A stretch of DNA of 64,000 nt from contig NC_091124.1 of assembly GCF_040183065.1 (NCBI RefSeq), positions 66,933,501 through 66,997,500 on the forward strand, given 5' to 3'. This stretch comes from Periplaneta americana (Eukaryota > Arthropoda > Insecta > Blattodea > Blattidae). Position 1 is the first letter of the stretch; each line of letters begins with the position of its first letter. Made by a program: the position numbers and the translations under genes. This document shows, piece by piece, positions 31,897 through 42,814 of this stretch. A model generated the notes under the pieces. The model saw nothing but the letters and a program-made list of their open reading frames with translations, had not been told where the DNA came from and ran no database searches.

Positions 31897-34137
31897 CGTT
31901 GCTTACGGGATTACACAAGCTGGCGCATAGCACGATCGAGAGTAGGTCTCTGTGAGTCATGACAATTTCTGCCGCTAGGTTCGCCTCTCTGCCCTATGAA
32001 ATGATGAATAGTACCATTACAAAGCATTGTGCATCGTGAAAATAGTTCGATTAATTGTGCATTACTGATTGAGTACGAATATTATAAATATGCCAAGCAT
32101 ATTACAGTGTTATTTGAAGTTTGTTCAGCTAAGTTATATTCGAAAATTGTCTGTGTTTTGCTATGTGAAGAACTCGGTACCAACAGGTCGTATCTTTATA
32201 GGTTAAGGTAAATGTCAAAGTTCTCTCATATAACAAGCAATGCTATGTTAAAAGTGGCGAATTGCATTTTCCGACTCTCGAATGATGTGACCCGAAATGT
32301 AAAATAATTTCATGCATTGTTTCACTTACCAAGCATTACTGATATAGGCCTAATGAAAATGTGAACGACGTGATGTAAACATTGAAGATAATTTTGTTAC
32401 TGTTTTCCCTTTCTCTTTTAGAAAATACCGACAAAAGTAATGAATTATCTTCATGCTGTACTTATTAGGTAATTAATGTGTATTTGTCTGTATTTTAGAC
32501 CTGTGTATTGTTACGTAATTATCAGTGAATTAGGTTAGAGAACTTAACAAGGTTAGTATGAGATTAGGTATGCACCTCAAACTGTAACTAATAATGGCTG
32601 CTGCCGAAATAGGCAGGTGGTTATCGTGTGAAACAAATTATATCTGGAATATCTAGTTTTATTATATACGGATACGTAAAGTTTTTTTTTTTTTTTTTTT
32701 AAGCATGTGTTTGTAATTTTGTGAGGTTATGTCTAGCCTAATTTCTTTTTATTCTTATATCATTACCAATACATTAATTTATTTTATAATATTAATTTCA
32801 GGTGTTACATCTATGGTGGCAACTCTACTTATGTTAGGATATGAAGTAACAGTATATATTCAACTTCATCATTTGCTAAAAATTAAAGAAAACTGCATGT
32901 GTTAGACTCATTCCATCGTCATTTCTTCTTATGTATGTGAACCACGTTCGTTCTAAAAGTGCTACAATAAATGAACACTATAGACAACGTGATGGAACAA
33001 TTTACAAGTTACTGTTAAAATGCTCAACATTTTCAAGTGGTGCTATACCCATTGTTTCAAAATGTACATACATATTTTTACATTTCTATAAGAGGTGTCA
33101 TAAATTATTTCAGCATATTTGTAAATTCTTCAGAATTAATTCTTCTAATTAATACCATAAAGTAATGAAATAATATAGCCTAGGCCTATATGTGATTTTA
33201 TACTACCGGTATTGATGTTGATCTTGGTAAATTAATCCAATTTCACAGTGTTGTCTTTTGTATTGTGGTTCATAACAATTATAACAGTATGTACGTGGAA
33301 ATGTTTTTAAAATAATAAATTCTAGCTCATGATTTTAAGTGGTCGTTTCAATGGGAGGTTATATTGGAAAGATGATCACAAATGGATAATTTACTGCAAG
33401 ATACAAGACCTGAATATAAGTGAGTGTTCCGTTGAAAGTGAAAGTGAAAATTTCGTTTTACAAGAGCTGAGTAGGCGTACACGCACTAAAATACTACAGC
33501 GTTTACTATTACTATGCTCAATAGATTAATCAGTAGGCCTATAGAAATGTTTTCACCACTGCAAGAAAAAATCGCGCAATAATTATACTTCTCAGTTATT
33601 GTGACGTCCGTATTTTTTTTAAAAAGAGAGGGAAAAGTTAGGCCTTCTTGCAAATGCGTAATTGTGAATTCAAGGGAAATTAAAGATAATGCAGTACCTT
33701 AATTAGTTGCAATATCTTATTTAATAACAATATTAATAATATTAGGTGAAAAGGGTAGGCTATAGTGCGTATATGTAAGATGTCAAGTTAATTTATTTCC
33801 GGAAATGTTTGGTGTATGAACTGAAGTACAGAGCAGACAGTCCCTCAGTTTATATGTAATATGTTTTAATATCAAGAATGACAGCCTTTTATTGTAATAT
33901 AATTGAGGAGTAGAAGTTTGCAAATTACGTCTATTGTCCATAAAATATTGTACGAAGCATTTAATAAGCAATGATGAGTCCTTTAAATGTCCCAAATGTC
34001 AATGTCTTTTAAGTGTTCTGTTATGAATATATAGGGCAGAACAGCGCTCCGAGCGGCGGAATTGGCATTACGAGGGAACCACTTCAGACTCGTTTTTCAA
34101 GCTCTATGCGCCAGCTTGTATAATCTCGTAAGCAACG
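31897..34137. mobile_element. unclassified 2.24-kb DNA element, exact 8-bp target duplication
   Basis: Left end CGTTGCTTACGGGATTACAC and right end (reverse complement) CGTTGCTTACGAGATTATAC, both followed by AAGCTGGCGCATAG. After a divergent stretch both have TCTGCCCTAT. They are flanked by identical GTTGACAT at 31889-31896 and 34138-34145. The interior is AT-rich with short frames (32029-32211, 32931-33152, 33329-33529); one carries SVESESENFVLQELSRRTRT, but none shows a transposase motif. An 8-bp duplication fits hAT or P-like families, yet the CGTTGC terminus is not a usual hAT start. Confidence 0.82.
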
Positions 34138-34317
34138 GTTGACATTCCCATACATAATCTAGTTGCTATGGAAACAAAATAAATCTCAATGTTAAAATAC
34201 TGACCAAAAGCACTAGTGCCTAAGTAAATTCATCATAATACAACATTTATTTTGAGATATTTATTTTGACATTGCAATTTATGCAATTATTAAATGTAAT
34301 TCCTCGATACATCCAGC

Positions 34318-34474
34318 CAGTGGTGATATTCAAAAAGTTTAACAACCAGTTCTCTCATGCTTATCTATGTTAAACATACACGGTATATGTCCATGATAAT
34401 TTCAAATATTTCCTAGAATTAATTTAACAACCGGTTCGTCGGAACAGGTGCGAACCGGCCGAATATCACCACTG
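34318..34474. mobile_element. hAT-type MITE, 157 bp
   Basis: Both ends begin CAGTGGTGATATTC and share AACAACCRGTT further in. Flanks are CATCCAGC (34310-34317) and CATCCAGT (34475-34482), a 7/8 match to an 8-bp duplication. Confidence 0.82.
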
Positions 34475-34482
34475 CATCCAGT

Positions 34483-34863
34483 CATCCAAGCCTCTTCGAT
34501 TTCTACATCATTGCACACGTCAACCATAACTTTTTTCATAATAATTTGAAAATAAATAACAGATCGAGTTGCTTATATACCTTTCAAGATATGGCGACAC
34601 GGACAACAATACTTATTTTTGCACGATAGCGTTTTTCGTCGTTACAGCAAACGGCATCCACTGTTGGAAGTTGATTTTACTGAATTCAGAGTTGCAAACC
34701 TAGATAAGTATGTTGATATATTACAAATAACTGCTCTAGTGTTGTAATTAAAACTATTCCTGCCATCTAACGACGCCTATGACAAACTTCTTGTTGAGAA
34801 TCGCTCTGCTCGTTTTTCAAACTTTTCTTCGATTTTGTCAAAAACACTTCCCAACCTTGTATC
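34483..34863. other. no recognisable gene
   Basis: Spacer between two hAT-type insertions. Nothing recognised. Confidence 0.4.
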
Positions 34864-34871
34864 GTAATATA

Positions 34872-35789
34872 CAGAGACCGGAACTTCGGCAGAATGCCTT
34901 TTTAAATGTGTGAAATCTATCTTCATTTTGAAAGTAAATCTGTACGAATTATACTTTTATGATTGAAACGTCACAGTTTTATGTTGCCCTTTTCTGCCTT
35001 TTTTAATATAAATGCCTAATTTACAAAATAAATCCTTTTTTTGCCTTTATTTGATTATTGATCTATTATTTATTAATTTATTATTAAAAATTGCCTATAG
35101 GTATATTCTAATCTATTTCTATAACCGCTACAATGAAAGTGACTTCACCGAATGTATGTCTTTCAGTCAGTTCATATTCTTTTTGCAACAATGAGTGCTG
35201 CCGTGCAAAAATGTATAACAGTACGCGTTTTAATTATCGCTTGTGTTTATTTGACAAGGCAAGAATGAGTGCGAGTCTAACGTTATTTTTAACGGTTATT
35301 TTCCTTTCAGTTTTCATTGCGACGTTGTTGTAGCTAGCAGCAAGATGCCGAAATGCAGTGTACCTTTAGCAGTAAATTGCAAAGTTACGTTAATACTTTG
35401 GGATCCGACGTATTTTGTACATGCAAAATATGTGAGCAGTCATTGAACTACGAAAAGAAATATTTCATATCGCAACATATCAGTACAAGCAAACACAAAA
35501 ATGCACTTTCCAAGGCTACTGGGAAGAAGATTTCTTTGCTTCCAACAGTAATTGCAACATTGAATCGAAAATCTCAATTTGCATTCGACGTATGTAAAGC
35601 TTTTCTTGCTGCCGAAATCCCTTTGTGGAAAGTGCAAGGTTGTGGGTCTAGTGCAAGGTTTTTGTAATTGCCTTTTATTGCGTATTTCAGCTATTTATAA
35701 TGCCTTTTTGCCTGCCTATTTTAGCTATTTATGATGCCTTTTTGCCTGCCTATTTTAATGATTCATAATGCCTAAACTTCCGGTCTCTA
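34872..35789 (+). mobile_element. hAT element (CGGBP1-like), 918 bp, exact 8-bp target duplication
   Basis: Ends CAGAGACCGGAACTTCGGCA at the left and, reverse complemented, TAGAGACCGGAAGTTTAGGC at the right, flanked by GTAATATA at 34864-34871 and 35790-35797. Inside both ends are repeated ATGCCTTTTTGCCTGCC-type motifs, probably subterminal binding sites. It encodes only the N-terminal BED-finger region, so it is a deletion derivative needing a transposase from elsewhere. The fragment at 21023-21310 is a second member. Confidence 0.9.
35345..35667 (+). pseudogene. BED-type zinc finger N-terminus of a CGGBP1-like hAT protein
   Basis: The frame from 35353 reads SSKLQSYVNTLGSDVF, CKICEQSLNYEKKYFISQHI and STSKHKNALSK. 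Cys-x2-Cys followed by His-x4-His-type spacing is the BED finger that binds element ends. It goes on through FAFDVCKAFLAAEIPLWKVQ to a stop. The expected TDG segment before CKIC is missing, and the upstream ATG (35345) is in another frame. The catalytic part of a hAT transposase is absent. Minus-strand frame 35440-35637 is a shadow. Confidence 0.7.
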
Positions 35790-35797
35790 GTAATATA

Positions 35798-36300
35798 CTA
35801 TTACAAACAAATTGTCATAATAACAATATACGCGATTTATCTTTTAATCTCTATCGTAATATAATACATTTCATATAAATACCCATAAAACATATAATAC
35901 GAGTATTTTAGTTAAAATAAAATATAAACTAATTCACATAGTAAATACCCATCGTGCAAAAATAGTACGCAATATATGTGTGTTAAGTGTATTACAGAAA
36001 TTGAGAAATTGAAAAGACTGGACTTCATCTCGTCTTTTTAAACTTTTCCTCGTTCCCGTAGGTCTCACTTATGACACTTGTATCGCAATAGCCTATACCT
36101 TTTCAGTCTTGTAAATAAATTAGTACTATCATTTGAATCTGTGGCTACACATTTAACATGTGTATGATTTTTCGGACGCTGTGCATTGTGTTACGTCATT
36201 ACCACAAATAAAGGAAATTGTATTATCAAACTGTCCCGTTTTGCCATGTTTTCATGTGGTTCATTACTTGTTATATATTAAGTAAAAGCATGCAAAAATT
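35798..36300. other. no recognisable gene
   Basis: AT-rich spacer. Nothing recognised. Confidence 0.4.
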
Positions 36301-36309
36301 AAACGTAAA

Positions 36310-37045
36310 GGACGCTCTACTGAACATTTTCAGATAGGGAATTTGGGATGTGCATTCAGATTAAGGCGATCGAGTCAGTTTCGCTGTAAATATCTGGGTT
36401 GGCATTGTAGACTACAAGACTATCTCATTAGGCCGTATTTCCTATCTGTCCGTCTGATGTACTCATGTAATTTTCGTTTGTGTAAAGAGTTTTACACGAG
36501 TTGGAGGACTTATCTTTCTTGCCCGCAAGAGAATGACTTCAGCACGACGGAGCATCGACTCATTTCAGTGTAGATGTCCGCAGCCATCTGGATGATACAT
36601 TTCCTGGTCGCTGGATTGGAAGAGGAGACCCTATTCTAACCCTACGTGGCCACTCGACATGAATCCATTCTATTATTTCCTATGTTGATAACTAAAATCA
36701 CTTATTTATAAGAATTCAGTAAACACGGACTTGTAATTAGTTGCCAGAATTGCAGCCGCTTGTCATGTGATTAAAAACAAGCGAAGGATAGTTGAAAAGG
36801 TGCGGCAGAATCTCGACGCCGATGTAATACTTGCATTGAAGTTGGTAACAGGAACTTTGAGCTACTGTTGTGAGGTAAAAAAATGGTAAGTGCTTAACTC
36901 ATGTTTGTAAATTATATAAAAATAATTTTAAAATGTAAATAATATGCAAACAGTAAGCGTCAGCGATAGATATGTTTAAGTCCAATACTGCTAAGTCTGG
37001 CATCCCAGACCTCAAGTTCCCTATCTCAAAATGTCCAGCAGAACA
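36310..37045 (+). mobile_element. Tc1/mariner-like (DUF4817-type) relic with weak inverted ends
   Basis: At 36574-36660 the plus strand translates as DVRSHLDDTFPGRWIGRG then GDPILTL, the PGRWIGRxGPxxWPxRSPDL phrase of DUF4817-type transposases, decaying before the SPDL motif. GAACATTTTCAGATAGGGAA at 36326 is an approximate inverted match to TTCCCTATCTCAAAATGTCC at 37016. The upstream 76-codon frame (36343-36573) may be degraded transposase. Confidence 0.5.
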
Positions 37046-37049
37046 TCTC

Positions 37050-38075
37050 CAAGTTCTTGTGTAATTTTGACACGCTTTTACTAAAACACATCTTCGAATC
37101 ATTAAGATGCGCCAACGCTCTTTCCCTCCCTTCAACAGTGATTTACACTTTCACCTGCTCCATTGTACGGTGTGCTATCCGCTTAGGATGGCGCCGTTCC
37201 AAAAGTGACATGAAGAATAAAAGCACACTTAACAGTTATTCGGCGTGTCAGCTTTTGGAAGTAAAATCTCTCGCCTATGTTACGTTGCAGATATGATTTA
37301 TTGGCTTATCTTATAAGTACGTACTGGATTAAAATTATCAACCATCCTCTCTAATACACATTTCACATTTTCTGAAAAGATTTCTAAACACACGCTGGAC
37401 TTTATCTCTATAGAAAAATTTAATCCTAGGCACATGATTATTTTCATTCAATTTATGAACGATTTTTCTCTTAAATATGACTTTAACTTTAACAACTTCG
37501 TCGCTTTCCAAGTTACCTGTTCAGATAAATTTCGTAATGATTTCATGGGAGACTGTTCTACCTATAGGCTATGTTATATATAAAGTCTCCCTTCAATTAG
37601 AAGATTTCTCCGATTTCTCTTTATTTAAAAATGAGCCGATTCTCTCAATTGTTTTACTAAATATTGGACTGTTGAATCAGAGGTTGTTGAACGTCAGGAT
37701 ATCTTCTTAGAAATATATCACAACAATTTTTGTATGATTTATTCATAACATACGTATCTTAAATGAAGAGTTGTTGTTATAATATGTACTGAATTGCCAC
37801 GAGTTAAATTTAACTGCACTGAATGGAAGTCAGCTGTATACTAATGCTCTAACCTTTACGTCCTTTCAGTCTGTGTCTGTTCATACCAAGCAACACAAAA
37901 ACTTCAAAGTCTCGATCTGGAGATATGTACACAATATTTCTCCGGCAGTCGCTTTCGATCTGTAACAGTAAAAACCGACGGTATTTACCTAAGCGAAATC
38001 TGATTCCTGACGAACACTCTGTATGTATCAACCAGAGTTTGTGTCATGAGAAAACATCGACTATTACACGCGTGC
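37050..38075. other. no recognisable gene
   Basis: Short frames only. No motif recognised. Confidence 0.4.
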
Positions 38076-38079
38076 GTTT

Positions 38080-38170
38080 TACATAGAGAAATTTGAAGCC
38101 CGGTCTTTGTAACGAGAAGAAAGAGCTTCATCGCTAAGCCATGAAGGCTTCGTAGGGAATATGTCGTCGT
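38080..38170 (-). repeat. possible tRNA-headed SINE fragment
   Basis: On the minus strand ATGGCTTAGCGATGAAGCTC resembles box A and ACAAAGACCGGGCTTCAAAT a degraded box B at the usual distance. No second copy in the window. Confidence 0.3.
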
Positions 38171-38579
38171 TTCGTGATATAGAGAAGTCGCTGATGCGTC
38201 TTGACTTCATCCTCGGACCTAGATGATAAATATTCCTTCGTGTGCAACGCGCGTTAACCCGAACGACACTTCGACAAATTTACGTTACAGAGCGACCATT
38301 TTCCGTGTCAAAGGATGTAAATTCTGAATTAATTTATATGTAATTAAATGCATAATTACGCATGAATCAGAATTACGTAGGCCTATAACTGGGCTACATA
38401 TAACCCAGATTCTACTGTAGTTCGAATTTCTCCACTACTTGTTTTTGAGGAGAATATAAAATGTAACAGAAATACGCAAGGAATAGATATCTCTTTTCAG
38501 TTTAGTGAAATGAAACATTTCCGATAGCATTAACGAAGTGGCTGGAAGAACCAAAGTAAAATACTCTAAATTCTGAACT

Positions 38580-39140
38580 GAATATCAAGCATTTAATAAA
38601 GAAGATAAAGTGTTCTTACAGATAGAGATGCGCAATCTGAACAAAAATGAAATAATATCGTATTTACATAAAACCACGAGATATTAGGAATGTAATGGAA
38701 TTAAACGACATAATTTCAGGTTAGATTGAAAGCAAAGCCTGAGATAGCTTTGGCCATTTCTTGAGAATGAATGAAGAACCTCTGACCTAAAATAATATAT
38801 CAGAGGATCCCTTCTGCAATGATAAAAAGGAAAGAACGTTGGAGATGGTAGAAGGAGATATTAATGGAAGAAATGTCGTCGTACTGCGAGACCACGAAGC
38901 ACGTTACAAAAACCAGTCGCGCCTGATAACGGAAAGATGGAATGCTGCTATATGATTGAGATTGCCAATAAAAATATATACGAAGTAGGCCTATATATAA
39001 TATATTTTGGACAGGGATCAAAAATGCCTAAGAGAATATTAACATGGATATCTCCTAGGCAACATAAAAGAGGACGCCCACAATATGGCTGTAGATATGA
39101 ATTGAACACGATTGTGGATTTTTTTATTCTATGAAAGGGT
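38580..39140 (+). mobile_element. LINE 3' end relic, interrupted
   Basis: Conceptual translation gives DSFGHFLRMNEEPL at 38745-38790 and, after about 220 bp of unrelated sequence, KMPKRILTWISPRQHKRGRP at 39020-39080. Joined, these resemble the GHxxRMxxxRxPKRIL...KRGRPRxxW end of insect LINE ORF2 proteins. The intervening part includes a TAGGCCTA at 38986. The 65-codon frame 38937-39134 is the second piece. Confidence 0.5.
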
Positions 39141-39261
39141 GGAAGAAAATCCCACTGCTCTGCGAATTAATATCTCAATTGTGCGTATATTTTCGCAATT
39201 GAATGAGTTAAAGACACTGAATTTATTAATTAATTGATATTTGCCCGAAATATCAGATAAA

Positions 39262-39500
39262 ACATGGAGGCCAGGTTCCTCAGTTGGCAGACCAACTGGC
39301 TACAGACTGAAAGGTTCTAAGTTCAATCCCTGTTGGTGACGAAATTTTCTCATGCCAAAACTTCCAGGACTCGCTTTCTATAAAATTAAGTACCGGGACT
39401 TTCCCGGAGATAAAAGGCGGTCGGAACATGGTGTCAACCACATCATCTCATTCTAGTGCCGATGTTAAGAAAGCTCTACTCTCATGTCCCCCAAGTGTCT
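39262..39500 (+). repeat. tRNA-headed SINE (family E)
   Basis: Head GGTTCCTCAGTTGGCAGACC (box A) and TCTAAGTTCAATCCCTGTTG (box B). The body has CTTCCAGGACTCGCTTTC and GTACCGGGACTTTCCCGGAG, ending CCCCCAAGTGTCTTCATGGC. Single copy here. Confidence 0.65.
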
Positions 39501-39626
39501 TCATGGCGTATATAAGGTATATATACGGAGTGTCCCATTTATCTTGCTAACTCAAAATACGTTTCTTCTCAGGTGCAAAATTAAAATTTGTTTCAGACCC
39601 AAGTTGTTTAAGTATAATGGGAAATT

Positions 39627-39882
39627 AGCCACCGGCGTGGCTCAGTCGGTTAAGGCGCTTACCTGCCGGTCTGAAGTTATGTTCGGACGCGGGTTCGATC
39701 CCCGCTTGGACTGATTATCTAGTTGTTTTTTTCTGAGGTTTTCCTCAACCGTGAATGCCAGGTAATCTATGGCGAATCCTCGGCCTCATCTCGACAAATA
39801 CCATCTCGCTATCACCAATCTCATCAACGCTAAATGACCTAGCAGTTGATACAGCGTCGTTAAATAACCAACTAAAAAAATA
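39627..39882 (+). repeat. SINE family A2, full length, 13-bp target duplication
   Basis: Head CACCGGCGTGGCTCAGTCGG (box A) and GCGGGTTCGATCCCCGCTTG (box B). Body: GGTTTTCCTCAACCGTGAAT and CCTCGGCCTCATCTCGAC, ending TACAGCGTCGTTAAATAACC. It is flanked by ATAATGGGAAATT at 39614-39626 and 39883-39895. The open frame ending at 39714 is a shadow. Confidence 0.93.
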
Positions 39883-40071
39883 ATAATGGGAAATTGATAC
39901 CATGGGCATATATTTCTTATAACCTTGTTCATTAAAGATCTACGAGTATTGACTTCATTTCTTCAAATGACACCATGTACATTTTATTCAATGAATCATT
40001 TAATTTCTTTAATGCCTGTTCAAAAATACATCACAATGTACCAGTCTAATAAACAAAATATTAAGGGGTGG

Positions 40072-40301
40072 CATCGGCCTGGTTGGCATAGTTGGTATAG
40101 CGCTGGTCTTCTATGCCCGAGGTTGCGAGTTCGATCCCGGGCCAGGTCGATGGCATTTAAGTGTGCTTAAATGCGACAGGATCATGTCAGTAGATTTATC
40201 TGCATGTAAAAGAACTCTTTCGGGACAAAATTCTGGCACACCGGCGACGCTGATATAACCTCGGCAATTGCGAACGTCGTTAAATAAAACATAACATTAA
40301 C
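40072..40301 (+). repeat. SINE family A, full length, 12-bp target duplication
   Basis: Head GTTGGCATAGTTGGTATAGC (box A) and GCGAGTTCGATCCCGGGC (box B). Body and end as the copy at 28027. Flanks are ATTAAGGGGTGG (40060-40071) and ATTAAGGAGTGG (40302-40313), one mismatch. Confidence 0.92.
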
Positions 40302-40472
40302 ATTAAGGAGTGGAAAAGAATATTGAACTCATAGTGTACGTACGTACTGCAAGTCCGAAGTAAAATGACACTTTGTAGCATTCAAATATCGTTATGGGAT
40401 TTAATTTTATTGATGGTTCCTAAATGGCAGACGATATGCGAGAATTGTAAGAATCATTTTTCTGATTTTTAG

Positions 40473-40770
40473 AAGGCTATGCATTTGAGGAACAGATTGG
40501 CTATGTGGTACTGGAATTATGGATGCCCACCACATAACACCTTAAGAACCCATAGTATTCTGTACCAAAAATATCCTGGTAGGTGGATTGGACGTAGTAG
40601 ACCAGTTAGTTGGCCTGCTCGTTCTGAATTTACGTCACTAGATTTTTTTATTTGGGGAGCTTTCAAGGATGCTGTCTATCGAAATGTTTCAGCAACACCA
40701 GAGAACATCCAGCAGTGTATTACTCATGCTTGTACATCCGTTCAATAGGCAACACTACAACGATCTATGG
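40473..40770 (+). pseudogene. DUF4817-type transposase C-terminal fragment
   Basis: The plus-strand frame contains NYGCPPHNTLRTHSILYQKY, PGRWIGRSRPVSWPARSEF, TSLDFFIWGAFKDAVYRNV and ATPENIQQCITHACTSV. The WPxRSPDLTxLDFFLWG motif holds the last acidic residue of the catalytic triad in this Tc1/mariner-related family. Here SPDL is degraded to SEF while LDFF is kept. Upstream catalytic residues are not readable, so the copy is dead. A TAGGCCTA octamer follows at 40836. Confidence 0.75.
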
Positions 40771-40914
40771 AGTCATTCATTCAAAGATTGTATTTAGGCA
40801 TTAATTTCAATGGTCACCCCTTGGGGCAGGACATGTAGGCCTAAATATTCTGTTTTATTGGTAGGTGCACCAAAATGTAGAAAGTTCTGTTTCATTTCGA
40901 ACTTGCTGTAAGTA

Positions 40915-41000
40915 CTTACTAGAGTCCTGCATAACCGGTTACGAAAGATAGAACAGACAGATTGCTACTGAACGCCTGGCGCTATAGACAGTATGCGAAG
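40915..41000 (+). repeat. interspersed repeat family S, copy 1
   Basis: Shares CATAACCGGTTACGAAAGAT, TTGCTACTGAACGCCTGG and CAGTATGCGAAGCTCTT in order with 61797-61881. Function and class unknown. Confidence 0.7.
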
Positions 41001-41600
41001 CTCTTCCGTCTCGCGGAGTAGTCCAACGTTCGGTTTAACGAATGTCCGAGTCTCACTCAGTTGGACGGCTCTCGATCATGAACGACAGATAATATTGAGC
41101 CATCCGGGAGTTCCAAGAATCGTTGCAAGAACGCGATTATCATCGTGTACCTTTCAAATGATATTTCTTCCTCTCTTCTCATTGATTGAAGCACGCATCA
41201 CGAAACTACAATTATTAGAATTGAGAGTGCTTTCATTTTTGTTAATAACTTGTTATCTCCCTAAAAACGATTTATTAGAGAAATAATAATACATCCACTT
41301 AGAATAATTAAAAGACATAGACTGTACTTTTTTCAGAGGTAGCCTATGTATTTTGAGTTTAAAGTATGAACGTTACAATAGTGTGTACATATTTGCTCTT
41401 CTCTTTTGTAAGTAATTGTAATTTATTTTACTCTTGTAATTGTTTACACGTCAGATTTCATCTATACATTACGCTTATTTCCTTTGTTGTTACCGGTGTC
41501 AATTAGTTGATTTAGCTACATATATCAGTTATGAAGACAAATGTACCAAAGTGTCCAATCAATTATAACTCTAGTTCAAGCTAACTTACTTCCTTATATC
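41001..41600. other. no recognisable gene
   Basis: The 97-codon frame at 40993-41286 has no recognised motif. Confidence 0.4.
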
Positions 41601-41606
41601 TTTTAA

Positions 41607-41866
41607 GGACCCGCGGATTCATTACTGCTTTCACATAAGCCCGCCATCGGTCCCTATCGTGTGCAAGATAATTCAGTCTCTATCATCATATCCCACTTCT
41701 CTCAAATCAATTTTAATATTATTTTCCCATATACGTCTCAGCCTTCTCAAAGGTTTTTTTCCCTCCAGTCTCCCAACTAACACTCTACATGCATTTATGA
41801 ATTCGTACATACGTGCTACATGCCCTGCCCATCTCAAACGTTTATTTTCCTAAGAATTTCAAGCTA
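41607..41866 (-). mobile_element. LINE 3' end (same family as 12545-13087)
   Basis: On the minus strand: GAGATGGGCAGGGCATGTAG, then a VLVGRLEGKKPLRRLRR-type stretch, NIKIDLREVGYDDRD and a WRAYVKAVMNPRV-like end, with stops. It aligns by order to the plus-strand copy at 12857-13087. The plus-strand frames over it are shadows. Its upstream part is probably 42815-43190, with about 950 bp of other sequence between. Confidence 0.8.
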
Positions 41867-42069
41867 TCCCTTTTTTAATTTCCATTTGTGTAGTTACAAA
41901 ATGTCATCAGACATCCTGTATGGTGAAATGTGCTTGGTATTCTGTCCTCGATATCTGTGGTTCTGTCTAGCCAGGCGCAACCGCTTCAAGGCCGGATATT
42001 CGAACGAATATGCAACCTCACCGGTTGATCTGCAACCGGTCGAATATAAACTGGTTGTAAGCGTTGTTC

Positions 42070-42383
42070 TGCAGCACTCTGGTAGGTACACTATGAATTC
42101 CATATATTCCTATGCACACCTTAATATTTTGTGTATTGGAATGGTACACAATAATACATTCTTGAATAGGCCTTCAAGAAGTTAAGTGATTCCTTGAGTG
42201 AAAAGTATATGTTGCCATTTAAAGAAATGAAGTCTTTATGAACAGGTTTATAAGAAAGATATGCCCATAGTCTTAATTCCCCATTGTGCTTAAACTACTT
42301 TTGTTTCAAACAACTTTTCATTTGGCATTTAAGGAAACATTTATTTTAGGCGAGTAAGATAAATGGGACATTCTGTATATACC
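42070..42383 (-). repeat. second copy of the 39521 repeat, without SINEs
   Basis: On the minus strand TATATACAGAATGTCCCATT, AATGGGGAATTAAGACTATG, GGCATATCTTTCTTATAAAC and AACACAAAATATTAAGG-type phrases follow the order of 39521-40350. It gives the unoccupied version of both SINE sites. Confidence 0.8.
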
Positions 42384-42429
42384 TTTCTCTATCAGATAAA
42401 TAGCCATTCATTCATTTACAATTTTCTGT

Positions 42430-42665
42430 CCAAAGGCAGATTCTTCAGCCATTGTTATTCCAGCGCGCGCTATTTGCCGTACTGACGGATGCACTGGAAG
42501 GAATAGTGAACGGGAGAAGAGTTCGGGGCAGAAGAAGATATCAGGTGATATACAACATTATGATATATGGATCTTATGCGGAGACTAAAAGGAAGGCAAA
42601 AATAGGAAAGATTGGAGAATGCTGGGTTTATAGTGAATGTAGCTTATGTAACCTAAATCAGAATC
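42430..42665 (+). mobile_element. LINE 3' ORF end (second family)
   Basis: The frame reads VLTDALEGIVNGRRVRGRRR, then YQVIYNIMIYGSYAETKRKA. The family phrase is GRRxRGRRRYQxIDNIxxxGxYxETKRKAENRKxWR; here a frameshift follows TKRKA (KIGKIGECW instead). The related tail without coding part is at 16640-16750. Confidence 0.7.
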
Positions 42666-42814
42666 AAATATTTTAAATTTTAAGGGCCATGGATACTGGC
42701 CTAAATTGAATTTTACTTTAAATGTTCCTGTCCCAAGCGTGTTGAAATGGAATAACAATGGCGGCCGATTACGCTACTCTGGGTATGCACTTACTCTGAA
42801 CTACCTAGGCGGCG

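Larger units (their letters stand above)
39521..40860 (+). mobile_element. Tc1/mariner-like (DUF4817-type) element carrying two SINE insertions
   Basis: Begins TATATACGGAGTGTCCCATT, matched by an inverted copy at 42070-42383 (TATATACAGAATGTCCCATT on the minus strand). Aligned by eye, the two copies agree in order over about 300 bp, and this copy has two extra blocks, both SINEs with target duplications. A transposase C-terminus follows at 40473-40748. The right terminus was not identified, and whether the non-coding left part and the transposase belong to one element is inferred from position. Confidence 0.55.

Noticed and set aside
41820..42185. 121-codon plus-strand frame as a gene
   Set aside because: It overlaps the antisense of a LINE 3' end and of the 42070-42383 repeat and lacks any domain.
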